From positions 1-32,536 of the forward strand of contig CAMBLS010000007.1 of assembly GCA_945868485.1 (NCBI GenBank): a stretch of DNA of 32,536 nt, given 5' to 3'. The position numbers and the translations under genes are program-made. A model generated the notes under the pieces. The model worked only from the letters and a program-made list of their open reading frames with translations. It had not been told where the DNA came from and did no database searches. Within the stretch, counting starts at the first letter, position 1; the number at the start of each line of letters is the position of its first letter. Positions 15,905 to 23,834 of this stretch are shown here, one piece after another. The stretch comes from an uncultured Lachnospiraceae bacterium (lineage in GTDB: Bacteria > Bacillota > Clostridia > Lachnospirales > Lachnospiraceae).

Positions 15905-17444
15905 CAAAATTAATTCTTCTCATACTTACATCATCAAATTCTTCATTCATTTCTTCTGAAGGTGCAGGTGTCACAAGGCTGACAATAACAATTGCAAGAA
16001 GACTCACTACGAAGCCGACTGCCAGCGAATAAAGCCCTGTTGCACTTCCAAGAGTGCTGCCTCCCACAAACGGTATGTAATCCCAGATGATTACTGTCAG
16101 TGCTCCTGACACAATACCTGCAACCGCTCCCTGGAAGTTAGTACGCTTCCAGTAAAGAGAAAGAAGAACGGTAGGCCCGAATGCGGCGCCTAAACCTGCC
16201 CATGCGTTGGAAACCAGACCCATAATAGAACTGTTGGGATCAAGGGCAATCAAATAAGCAAGAATAGCAATAACAACTACAGTAATTTTACTGATTTTGA
16301 ATACTGTCTCATCCTTTGCATCCTTTTTAACAATTCCCTTCACAATGTCCTCTGCAACACTGGATGCGCTTACAAGGAGCTGTGAATCTGCAGTGGACAT
16401 GATTGCTGCAAGAATACCACACAGGAAAATACCTGCAATAATCGGAGCTTTAATATCCCCTGCAAAAAGTTTAATAATCATATTGATAAATACCTTTTCT
16501 TCCTCACCACCTGTAAGGACATCGGGGAACAGATAAGCACGTCCCACAATACCAATTACACATGCAAGCACGAGAGAAAGGAAAACCCAGATAATTGCAA
16601 CTCCCTTGGACTTATTCAATTCCTTTTCATTCTTGACTGCCATAAATCGAACCAGAATATGCGGCATACCACAGTAACCAAGTCCCCACGCAAGACCGGA
16701 AATAATATCTACTGCCCTGTAAGGCTCACCGCCATTGGAAAATAAGCTTAAGAAGGCTGCCGAACCACCTGCAACCCCGCTTGCGTCAATGGCATCCACA
16801 ACATTAGCAGGTCCCACCAAGCCAAGTGCTACAATCGGAACTACCAAAAGTGCAATCAGCATCAATGTTCCCTGAATAAAATCAGTAGTACATACTGCAA
16901 GGAAACCGCCCAAGAATGTATAAGCAAGAATTACGATTGCTCCTATAGTAAGCGCAATTCTGTAATCTACATTAAATACGGAATTAAAAAGCTTACCTCC
17001 TGCTGCCAGTGCGGATGCAGTATACACCAGGAAAAACACTACAATGGTAACAGATGAAATAAAAAGTAGCACTCTCTTTTTGTCATGAAATCTATTCTCG
17101 AAATATGTAGGGAGTGTCAGTGCATTATTTGCACGAATGGTATATCTCCTTAGTCTCCCTGAAATAAAAATCCAGTTTAAAACAGTTCCGATAAATAAAC
17201 CGATTGCAATCCATGCCTGTCCGGTTCCCAACGCATAGATAGAACCCGGCAGCCCCATCAAGAGCCATCCGCTCATATCTGAAGCCTGTGCAGACAATGC
17301 CGCTACCCAGCCGCCTAACTTTCTTCCGCCCAGGAAATAATCCTCTGTACTGTTATTCTTTCTTGAATACACTGCTCCAACTACGATCATTGCGAGTAAA
17401 TACAACCCAAATGCCACAATGATCCAACCCATAGAATCACTCAT
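15894..17444 (-). CDS. putP: Sodium/proline symporter
   Basis: The 516-residue protein is a sodium:solute symporter closest to PutP, importing proline with sodium. It has about thirteen helices, the sodium/substrate segment QASDMSGWLLMGLPG in the second helix, a central GYCGMPHILVRFMAVKN segment and the SSF signature CGILAAIMSTADSQLLVSASS in the eighth to ninth helix region, all typical of PutP. GGGAGGAG lies 5 nt before the start at 17444; a longer frame to 17477 adds 11 residues across that ribosome site and is not credible. It overlaps the EamA gene downstream. A promoter is visible at 17494-17523, and the 470-bp palindrome starts just beyond it. A proline-synthesis gene (proB) is nearby in another transcription unit. 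Confidence 0.93.
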   Translation of the reverse strand: MSDSMGWIIVAFGLYLLAMIVVGAVYSRKNNSTEDYFLGGRKLGGWVAALSAQASDMSGWLLMGLPGSIYALGTGQAWIAIGLFIGTVLNWIFISGRLRRYTIRANNALTLPTYFENRFHDKKRVLLFISSVTIVVFFLVYTASALAAGGKLFNSVFNVDYRIALTIGAIVILAYTFLGGFLAVCTTDFIQGTLMLIALLVVPIVALGLVGPANVVDAIDASGVAGGSAAFLSLFSNGGEPYRAVDIISGLAWGLGYCGMPHILVRFMAVKNEKELNKSKGVAIIWVFLSLVLACVIGIVGRAYLFPDVLTGGEEEKVFINMIIKLFAGDIKAPIIAGIFLCGILAAIMSTADSQLLVSASSVAEDIVKGIVKKDAKDETVFKISKITVVVIAILAYLIALDPNSSIMGLVSNAWAGLGAAFGPTVLLSLYWKRTNFQGAVAGIVSGALTVIIWDYIPFVGGSTLGSATGLYSLAVGFVVSLLAIVIVSLVTPAPSEEMNEEFDDVSMRRINFDEE

Positions 17445-17493
17445 TTTTTCTCCTCCCGCTCTGCTCATTAAGAGCATTGCACGTTTTCTATAT

Positions 17494-17523
17494 ACTATAT
17501 ATGAATTTACCCTTGTCAGTCAA
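17494..17523 (-). promoter_or_regulatory. Promoter of putP
   Basis: On the minus strand TTGACT (17523-17518) and TATAGT (17499-17494) are separated by 18 nt and lie about 50 nt upstream of the putP start. Each hexamer is 5 of 6 against consensus. The -35 is 28 nt from the edge of the large palindrome. Confidence 0.6.
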
Positions 17524-17551
17524 CCTAAAATTTATCCTGTTACTGTGCTAA

Positions 17552-18021
17552 AGTTAGAGTTCAGCTTTCTTGGGATACAAAGTCTGCCCGCTGTCATATT
17601 CTGCCCATGCCTATGACAGCTTTCGGGATTTTGGAAAACATTCGGGACAAATACCTATTAGCTGCTCCTTCTGGCAAACTTGAAGCCAATAGCCTGTAAA
17701 GATGCGACGAGCCTTTTAAAAAATTTTTTGAAAAATCAAGAAATTCATTTCAGAAAATGTACACACCAGTTTCAGTGTTCGAAGCGGAGCAAGTTTTGAA
17801 ACTGGTGTGTTTATGTCATATCTGAAATGGATTTCTTAGATTTCTCCAAAATTTTTTATAGGCTCTAGCACTTTATAGGCTATGGCTTCTTCAAACATGC
17901 CATTCGGACAGCAATATCTTTGTCCCGAATGTTTCTACAAATCCATCGAAAGGCAGTCAAAAGGCACGGGCAGAATATGACAGTGGGCAGACTTTATTTC
18001 CATGAAAGCCGAACTCTAACT
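17552..18021. repeat. 470-bp imperfect palindrome (giant fold-back element) in the putP/DUF1015 intergenic region
   Basis: Two arms of about 223 and 225 nt are inverted copies around a 22-nt centre (17775-17796). Matching blocks from outside in are: 17552-17562 with 18011-18021 (11 of 11); 17579-17606 with 17968-17995 (27 of 28); 17637-17651 with 17919-17933 (15 of 15); 17685-17702 with 17871-17887 (similar, one gap); 17709-17713 with 17861-17865; 17739-17754 with 17821-17836 (15 of 16); and 17761-17774 with 17797-17810 (14 of 14). Overall similarity is about three quarters or more by eye. No ORF in it looks real. It could be a palindromic MITE-like element, a structured RNA or two inverted repeat copies. 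No clear target duplication was found. Confidence 0.85.
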
Positions 18022-18044
18022 GGTTAAAGCATTGCGCAAACTCA

Positions 18045-18074
18045 TTGACACTGTCCACGCACGCAACGTATAAT
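18045..18074 (+). promoter_or_regulatory. Strong consensus promoter of the DUF1015 gene
   Basis: TTGACA (18045-18050) and TATAAT (18069-18074) are both perfect, separated by 18 nt. The start codon is 40 nt downstream. This implies strong sigma-A transcription. The -35 lies 23 nt outside the end of the palindrome. Confidence 0.85.
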
Positions 18075-18113
18075 ACCTATAACTTAAGAAAAATTACTAA
18101 CGGAGGAAAACCT

Positions 18114-19355
18114 ATGCCAAAAGTTACACCCTTTCAAAGCATCCGCCCGGTGCCGGAACTGGCAAGCCGTGTAGCTGCTCTGCCCTATGATGTATACAAC
18201 CGCAAGGAGGCGCTTGCCGAAGTAAAAAGAGAACCTCTTTCTTTTTTGAAAATAGATCGTGCAGAGACACAATTCTCTGATGACGTAGACACTTACGATC
18301 CAATGGTATACGCAAAAGCCAAAGAGCTTTTAGATGCCATGATAGATGACGGAACCTTTATTACAGAGGACGTTCCCTGCTATTATATTTATGAACTTAC
18401 CATGAATGGCCGCTCCCAGACCGGCATTGTCGCATGCTCCGGTGTAGACGATTATCAGAACCAGCTGATTAAAAAGCATGAAAACACCCGGGAAGACAAG
18501 GAGCTGGATCGTATTCGCCATGTAGACATCACAGATGCCCATACCGGACCTATTTTTCTGGTTTACCGTTCTGTGCAGGAAATCAATGAAATCGTGGAAA
18601 AGGTTAAGGAAACGGAACCTACCTATGATTTTGTTTCCCCCGATCAGATTTCCCATAGGGCATGGTGCATTTCAGACGCTCAGCTCATTAACCGCCTGCA
18701 GTCACTGTTTGAACAGATTCCCTGTACCTACATAGCAGACGGGCACCACCGATGTGCATCCGCTGTCAAGGTTGGTCTGAAAAGAAGAGAAGAAAATCCC
18801 GGTTATACAGGCAATGAGGAATTCAACCGTTTTCTCTCTGTGCTGTTTCCTGATGACCAGCTTTACATTATGCCTTATAACAGAGTGGTTAAGGATTTAA
18901 ACGGCTTATCCAAAGAATCTTTCCTGGAAGCCATTGAGGATGCCGGATTTACTATTGAACAGAAAGGTAATGAGCAGGTAGCACCCTCCACCAAGGGATC
19001 CTTTGGAATGTATTTAGACCACCAATGGTATCTGCTTACCGCAAAGGAGCATTTACTCTCCTCTGATCCGGTAAAAGGACTGGATGTTTCCATTCTGCAG
19101 GATTATCTGCTGGCTCCCGTTCTGAATATTCAGGACCCCAGAACCGATAAACGTATCGACTTTGTAGGTGGCATCCGCGGTCTTGATGAACTTGAGAAGC
19201 GTGCGAACTCCGATATGACAGTGGCATTTTCCATGTATGCCACTTCCATTTCAGAACTGCTCTCTGTTGCTGATGCAGGGCTTTTAATGCCCCCTAAGTC
19301 CACCTGGTTCGAGCCAAAGCTGCGAAGCGGACTGTTTATCCATAAACTTTCATAG
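18114..19355 (+). CDS. DUF1015 family protein (ParB/SerK-like fold candidate)
   Basis: The 413-residue protein matches DUF1015, a cytoplasmic family common in anaerobes and spirochaetes. Typical features are the N-terminal PFQSIRPVPELASRVAALPYDV segment, the RHVDITDAHTGPIFLVY middle segment, the YIADGHHRCASA motif (about 225) and the C-terminal KSTWFEPKLRSGL. The DGHHR element recalls ParB-related proteins, including free-serine kinases, and DUF1015 genes are often found near serine-pathway genes. A kinase role here is inference, and no serA or serC lies in the window. GGAGG is 7 nt before the ATG at 18114. An in-frame ATG at 18045 would lie upstream of the -10 element and is ruled out. A bidirectional terminator follows. 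Confidence 0.88.
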   Translation: MPKVTPFQSIRPVPELASRVAALPYDVYNRKEALAEVKREPLSFLKIDRAETQFSDDVDTYDPMVYAKAKELLDAMIDDGTFITEDVPCYYIYELTMNGRSQTGIVACSGVDDYQNQLIKKHENTREDKELDRIRHVDITDAHTGPIFLVYRSVQEINEIVEKVKETEPTYDFVSPDQISHRAWCISDAQLINRLQSLFEQIPCTYIADGHHRCASAVKVGLKRREENPGYTGNEEFNRFLSVLFPDDQLYIMPYNRVVKDLNGLSKESFLEAIEDAGFTIEQKGNEQVAPSTKGSFGMYLDHQWYLLTAKEHLLSSDPVKGLDVSILQDYLLAPVLNIQDPRTDKRIDFVGGIRGLDELEKRANSDMTVAFSMYATSISELLSVADAGLLMPPKSTWFEPKLRSGLFIHKLS

Positions 19356-19369
19356 AAATTCTTTAACCA

Positions 19370-19395
19370 AAAAGGAGGGTATCCGCCCTCCTTTT
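19370..19395. terminator. Bidirectional terminator between DUF1015 and proB
   Basis: AAAAGGAGGG (19370-19379) and CCCTCCTTTT (19386-19395) form a 10-bp hairpin with a six-base loop. The A and T tracts at its ends suit termination in both directions. Its right edge overlaps the proB stop codon. Confidence 0.85.
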
Positions 19396-20194
19396 ACGCT
19401 TTAAATAATGTGCCCACTTCTTTTCCTTCCAATATCCTGCTGATATTTACCAAATCGTCTCCATTGGCAATTATCATATCAACCCCTGCGTGATTTGCAA
19501 TCTCTGCCGCCGCAATCTTAGTGGTCATCCCTCCGGTACCAAATGTGCTTTCCGGTCCTTTTGCCATAGAAAACAGCGTTTCATCAATCTTTTCCACGCA
19601 GCTGATGAACTCCGCCTTTTCATTGTTTCTGGGGTCATCCGTATAAAGCCCGTCAATGTCTGAAAGCAAAATCAGCGTATCTGCCTGCACCAATTCTGCA
19701 ACCATGGCAGAGAGCGTATCATTATCTCCGAAATTCTCGTCCTGAATCTGATCCGTGGAAACCGGGTCATTTTCATTTACAATGGGAATAACCCCCATAC
19801 CCAAAAGCTCACGGAAGGTATTCTCTGCATTCTGTCTGCTGATCTCATTTGTCATAATTCGTTTGGTAATCAGAATTTGCGCAATGGTCTGGTTATACTC
19901 AGCAAACAGCTTCTGATAAATCATCATCAGGCGTGCCTGTCCCACTGCAGCACATGCCTGCTTTTCCGATAAACTGCGGGGCTTTTCCTTAATTCCAAGG
20001 GCTTTTCTCCCTGCACCGATTGCACCGGAGGAGACCACCACAATCTCCTTATTCTGGTTTCTGATATCCGTCAGCACCCTTGCCAGCTTTTCCATTTTAA
20101 TCAGGTTCAAGTGCCCTGTGTCCACATGGGTAATTGTAGATGTACCAATCTTTACCACAATTCTCTTTTTATCTTTTAAAAATTCTCTGTTCAT
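19394..20194 (-). CDS. proB: Glutamate 5-kinase, short form without PUA domain
   Basis: The enzyme phosphorylates L-glutamate at the gamma position, the first step of proline synthesis in the cytoplasm. The amino acid kinase fold spans the whole 266 residues: VVKIGTSTIT at the N-terminus for ATP, VVVSSGAIGAGRKALG, VNENDPVST, FGDNDTLSAMVA for glutamate binding, LLSDIDGLYT and GTGGMTTKIAAAEIA. Many ProB proteins are about 367 residues with a C-terminal PUA domain. This one ends right after the kinase fold, as in several Firmicutes. GAGGGG lies 8 nt before the ATG. proA is not adjacent. Proline feedback is expected at the kinase domain, as in the wider family. Confidence 0.96.
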   Translation of the reverse strand: MNREFLKDKKRIVVKIGTSTITHVDTGHLNLIKMEKLARVLTDIRNQNKEIVVVSSGAIGAGRKALGIKEKPRSLSEKQACAAVGQARLMMIYQKLFAEYNQTIAQILITKRIMTNEISRQNAENTFRELLGMGVIPIVNENDPVSTDQIQDENFGDNDTLSAMVAELVQADTLILLSDIDGLYTDDPRNNEKAEFISCVEKIDETLFSMAKGPESTFGTGGMTTKIAAAEIANHAGVDMIIANGDDLVNISRILEGKEVGTLFKA

Positions 20195-20246
20195 TTATAA
20201 TCCCCTCACAATGCTTCCATGTCTGCCGATAGTATATCATGAATGC

Positions 20247-21677
20247 TTAAAATTGCAATGGAAAATTCATATGTTCAAGAAACAATTCCTGAAATCCGCT
20301 TTCCGCTGCCAGCTCCACATGAATAATCTGATCTTTTTCCTGATCCATCCACTCCTGAATCTTAGAAGAAAGCAGTGCCATTGCTGCACCTGCGCCGGCG
20401 AGATTTCCTGCCTGCACGATCTTTTCCCTGTCCATATCAGGCAAAAGCCCTATGCTTACTGCACTCTCTACGCTGATATAGCATCCAAACGCCCCTGCCA
20501 GATAAAAGGCATCCAACTGCCCCACCTCACATCCTGCCTTTGTAAGCAATGTTTCCATTCCGGCACGGATTGCACCAATGGACATCTGAAGCTGCCGCAC
20601 ATCACCGGCTGTCAAGTAAACGGGATTGCTGCTATCAGTCAGAAGAAATCGTCTTTCCCCGGCTTCCTCTTCAATCCGCTTACAAATCCGTTCCGGTGTT
20701 CCTACCTTTCTTGCCTCCAAAGCACTTCTCATATATCCGGTGTGTTCCAAAACCCCCACTTCATAAAGCACTGACAGACCATCCACCAGACCCGAACCAC
20801 AGATTCCCCGAGCTTTTCCCCCTCCAATGGCTCTCACCGCAATATCCTGCAAAGGAAACCTCCCGGCCAGGGAAACCATCCCAATTGCCCCTTCAGAAGC
20901 CCTCATTCCCTGACTGACCGCTCCCCCTTCAAGGGCAGGCCCTGCTGCCGTGGAACAGGCATACTTATTCCCCATATATTGCAAAAGAATTTCTCCGTTA
21001 GTTCCAATATCCACCGAAAGAATATTTTGTGTCCGACGCTCCAAGCTTACATAACTATGTACCATCAGAGCATCCGATCCAACATACCCTCCAATTGGCG
21101 GGAGTACAATTATGTCTGCCTTTTGCAGAAATGCAAACCCCAGCTCCCTGCCTTTTAATCGAATAATTTCATGATAGTCCGGTGTAAAAGGGGCACGGAA
21201 CAATCCTTCCGGTAATATTCCCAGCAGGATTTCACACATTGCTGTATTCCCTGCAATGGTCACCTTCCCAATGCCCTTCTCAACCTCATTCTCTGTTTCC
21301 ATCATGGCAGCTGCCATTTGATCCAGCCTTTCAATGACCATCCTCTGCATTTCCTTAAGCTGCTCCCTGTGGAGTACCGCCGCCTGGATTCTACTGACCA
21401 CATCCGCTCCGAATACCGCCTGTGGATTGGCGGCAGTCTCCGCATTCAGGAGTGCTCCGTTTTCCAAATTCCACAGCATTCCTGCCATGGTAGTGGTTCC
21501 CACATCAAAGGAAATTCCGAGCCCTTCCTCCGGCTCCAGCACAAATGCCTCCGGGAGGGATATCCTGCTATGCTTATTCGTATTCAGTTTCCGGTAGATG
21601 CCGCAGCCCTCGCACTGACTGCGTCTGCATCCCGGACATCGGTTCATCAAATTCATATACAGTTCCTGCCTTTCCAT
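20247..21677 (-). CDS. ASKHA-domain protein, RACo-like ATP-dependent reductive activator (DUF4445)
   Basis: The 476-residue protein carries the actin-like ATPase signatures of reductive activators of corrinoid proteins: GISFDVGTTTMAG, SVDIGTNGEILL, AGPALEGGAVSQGMRAS, GICGSGLVDGLSVL and YLAGAFG. These enzymes use ATP to reduce inactive Co(II) corrinoid in methyltransferases. Classical RACo proteins start with a 2Fe-2S ferredoxin domain. Here that domain is missing and the N-terminus holds four cysteines, C14-x2-C17-x4-C22-x2-C25, which could bind a cluster or zinc. I start it at 21677, where AGGA lies 7-8 nt upstream; the longer frame to 21728 has no ribosome site. No corrinoid protein or methyltransferase partner is adjacent, so the target is unknown. 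It lies just downstream of a divergent rRNA-type methyltransferase gene. Confidence 0.85.
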   Translation of the reverse strand: MERQELYMNLMNRCPGCRRSQCEGCGIYRKLNTNKHSRISLPEAFVLEPEEGLGISFDVGTTTMAGMLWNLENGALLNAETAANPQAVFGADVVSRIQAAVLHREQLKEMQRMVIERLDQMAAAMMETENEVEKGIGKVTIAGNTAMCEILLGILPEGLFRAPFTPDYHEIIRLKGRELGFAFLQKADIIVLPPIGGYVGSDALMVHSYVSLERRTQNILSVDIGTNGEILLQYMGNKYACSTAAGPALEGGAVSQGMRASEGAIGMVSLAGRFPLQDIAVRAIGGGKARGICGSGLVDGLSVLYEVGVLEHTGYMRSALEARKVGTPERICKRIEEEAGERRFLLTDSSNPVYLTAGDVRQLQMSIGAIRAGMETLLTKAGCEVGQLDAFYLAGAFGCYISVESAVSIGLLPDMDREKIVQAGNLAGAGAAMALLSSKIQEWMDQEKDQIIHVELAAESGFQELFLEHMNFPLQF

Positions 21678-21758
21678 ATCCTGTCCTGCATTTGCTCTGT
21701 CACAAACCACTTGCATTTTCGGAAACATTTCTCTATTATCAAAGGAGTAGATTATACC

Positions 21759-21791
21759 ATGGAAGGAAAATATTATGTGGATTGCAAATAA
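21759..21791 (+). CDS. Possible 10-codon leader peptide overlapping the methyltransferase start
   Basis: ATG at 21759 opens the frame MEGKYYVDCK followed by TAA (21789-21791). An AAAGGAG ribosome site lies 11 nt upstream, stronger than the AGGAAAA site for the methyltransferase, whose start at 21775 falls within this frame in another register. It may feed ribosomes to the methyltransferase start or may simply be chance. Confidence 0.25.
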   Translation: MEGKYYVDCK

Positions 21792-22635
21792 CTGGAAAGA
21801 TTATGAAGTCATAGATACCTCCTGCGGAGAAAAGCTGGAGCGGTGGGGAAACTATATCCTGCTGCGCCCCGATCCACAGGTCATCTGGAATACACCAAAA
21901 GAAGTAAAAGAATGGAAACATCTGAACGGACATTACCACCGCAGCGCTAAAGGCGGCGGTGAATGGGAATTTTTTCATCTTCCAAACGAGTGGAGCATTC
22001 ATTACCGCGATCTCACCTTTCATTTAAAGCCTTTCAGTTTTAAGCATACCGGACTTTTCCCCGAACAGGCAGTAAACTGGGACTGGTTCTCAGAAATCAT
22101 CCGAAATGCTGACCGTCCTCTGAAGGTTCTTAATTTATTTGCCTATACAGGCGGTGCTACCCTTGCCGCTGCCAAAGCCGGAGCAAGCGTCACACATGTA
22201 GATGCATCCAAAGGTATGGTTACCTGGGCGAAGGAAAACGCTGTAGCTTCCGGTCTTGCCGATGCGCCAATCCGCTGGCTGGTAGATGACTGCGTTAAAT
22301 TTGTTGAACGTGAAATTCGCCGCGGCAACACCTACGATGGGATTATCATGGATCCCCCTTCCTACGGAAGAGGTCCCAAGGGCGAGATATGGAAGATTGA
22401 AGAGAGCATTTATCCTTTCCTTGAGCTAACCGCCCAGCTGCTTAGCAAGGATGCCCGTTTCTTTTTGATTAACTCTTATACTACCGGCCTGCAGCCCGCC
22501 GTCCTTACCTACATGCTTAATACCACCGTTGTCAAAAAGCTTGGCGGTCAGGTGGAAGCCTCCGAAATCGGTCTTCCTGTATCTGCCAGCCATTTGATTC
22601 TGCCCTGTGGCGCCTCCGGTCGCTGGACACCTTAA
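21775..22635 (+). CDS. Class I SAM-dependent methyltransferase, RlmI-like without PUA domain
   Basis: The 286-residue cytoplasmic protein has an N-terminal beta-rich part (about 1-85) and a Rossmann methyltransferase domain (about 95-275). SAM motif I is LNLFAYTGGATLAAAKAGA. An acidic THVDASKGMVTWAKEN segment follows motif II. The catalytic-type motif is DPPSYGRGPKGE. This layout matches the class of 23S rRNA cytosine-5/RlmI-like methyltransferases (COG1092) lacking the PUA domain; the target base cannot be stated. AGGAAAA lies 4-5 nt before the ATG. The gene diverges from the ASKHA gene with under 100 nt between starts, so their promoters must lie close together. Confidence 0.87.
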   Translation: MWIANNWKDYEVIDTSCGEKLERWGNYILLRPDPQVIWNTPKEVKEWKHLNGHYHRSAKGGGEWEFFHLPNEWSIHYRDLTFHLKPFSFKHTGLFPEQAVNWDWFSEIIRNADRPLKVLNLFAYTGGATLAAAKAGASVTHVDASKGMVTWAKENAVASGLADAPIRWLVDDCVKFVEREIRRGNTYDGIIMDPPSYGRGPKGEIWKIEESIYPFLELTAQLLSKDARFFLINSYTTGLQPAVLTYMLNTTVVKKLGGQVEASEIGLPVSASHLILPCGASGRWTP

Positions 22636-22656
22636 CCATAATGTGCGTCTCTTGCC

Positions 22657-23145
22657 TTACAGGGTGCGCCAGTGCAATATGCTCTGTATAAAATTTTCTA
22701 TTAAGTCACTATATCCCGGAATGTGCCTTGCCAATATGTTATTTTCGTGGTAAACATAGGGCACTCTGTTCGGGAAATAGTGATACATTCCATATCCGTA
22801 AATCAACAGCATCGCCGTTATCAACAGAGTAACTCCGACACCGAAGCCCCTGATTTTGCTCCCCCTGATATAACGGAAGTATGCACAATAAAGTCCAAAC
22901 AGAATAATTAGAAAAATAGAAGGATTAATATGGGCTGCCTTTTCAAGCTGTCCCTGCATGAGAAAAATGGTTGCCCGTGTAAGCCCACACCCCGCACAGG
23001 GAATTCCTGTGGTCACAAGCAGCGGACAAAAAGCTTTAAAGACGCTATTCACAATCCCGTAGTAAATTAGAAACACTACACCTGTCCATCCTGCTCCCTT
23101 CATATCCTTCCATATTCTGTTTGCAATTTCCTTGATTTTCCCCAT
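22657..23145 (-). CDS. DUF2752 membrane protein
   Basis: The 162-residue protein shows the DUF2752 hallmark GIPCAGCGLTRATIFLMQGQLEKAAHINP (about residues 47-75), with the paired cysteines and the downstream NP, and about three to four membrane helices. The function of the family is not established. The start lies 2 nt after the trkA stop and lacks a clear ribosome site, so translation is probably coupled to trkA. An internal ATG at 23103 has its AAGGA too close to serve. The clear operon link to the potassium-uptake genes is worth noting but does not show a functional role. Confidence 0.85.
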   Translation of the reverse strand: MGKIKEIANRIWKDMKGAGWTGVVFLIYYGIVNSVFKAFCPLLVTTGIPCAGCGLTRATIFLMQGQLEKAAHINPSIFLIILFGLYCAYFRYIRGSKIRGFGVGVTLLITAMLLIYGYGMYHYFPNRVPYVYHENNILARHIPGYSDLIENFIQSILHWRTL

Positions 23146-23147
23146 AT

Positions 23148-23798
23148 CTACAGCTTTTTCAGCAGACGTTCCACGTCCTCAATTCTTCCAATTACCATCA
23201 AATGCTCTTTATCATCAAATTCGTGATCCGCCATCGGAAGCAGCTTGGTATTCTCTCCTGTCTTGATTCCGAGAATACTAATCTTATATTTCGCACGGAA
23301 GTTTACCTCTTTAATCGTTTTCCCTACCCATTCAGTTGCTACCGGAATCTCAAAAATAGAATATTCATCATTAACTTCAATATAATCAAATACATGATTT
23401 GCACTGTGTCTGACTGCTACCTTTTCTGCTATATCCCGATCCGGATAAATAACCTCGTCTGCTCCATTACGCAGAAGGAACTTTGCCTGAATATCTCTGG
23501 TTGCCTTGCTGACAACATACTTTGCTCCATTTTCCTTTAAAAGAGAAGTAATCTCCAAACTACTCTGGAAGTTTGTTCCAATACACACAAAGCAAATATC
23601 AAAATTGTTAACTCCAATGCTCTTTAGCACTTCAATCTTGGTACAGTCACCAATCTGAGCATTGGTGACAAAGGGCATCATTGCCTCCACATTCTCCTCT
23701 TTAATATCGATTACCATAACCTCATTTTTCAGTTCAACCATTTTTTTACAAAGATGCTGACCAAATCTTCCCAGTCCGATAATTAAGATTGATTTCAT
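23148..23798 (-). CDS. trkA: Potassium uptake regulatory subunit, TrkA/KtrA family
   Basis: The 216-residue peripheral protein gates the membrane potassium channel encoded just upstream. An N-terminal RCK/Rossmann domain (1-135) begins with IIGLGRFGQHLCKKM and the acidic VIDIKEE that binds the adenine nucleotide ribose. A TrkA-C domain follows (about 140-216). A single RCK pair of about 220 residues is the Ktr-type size; TrkA of enteric bacteria is twice as long. It lies 36 nt downstream of the channel gene, followed by the DUF2752 gene 2 nt later. A c-di-AMP-binding RCK_C domain is typical of the family and possible here. Confidence 0.93.
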   Translation of the reverse strand: MKSILIIGLGRFGQHLCKKMVELKNEVMVIDIKEENVEAMMPFVTNAQIGDCTKIEVLKSIGVNNFDICFVCIGTNFQSSLEITSLLKENGAKYVVSKATRDIQAKFLLRNGADEVIYPDRDIAEKVAVRHSANHVFDYIEVNDEYSIFEIPVATEWVGKTIKEVNFRAKYKISILGIKTGENTKLLPMADHEFDDKEHLMVIGRIEDVERLLKKL

Positions 23799-23834
23799 AT
23801 AAATACCCTTACCTTTCTGAAACGTTTTAGTTTC

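Noticed and set aside
17552-18021. Reading the palindrome as a simple bidirectional terminator
   Set aside because: The genes beside it are divergent, not convergent, and the element is an order of magnitude longer than a terminator.
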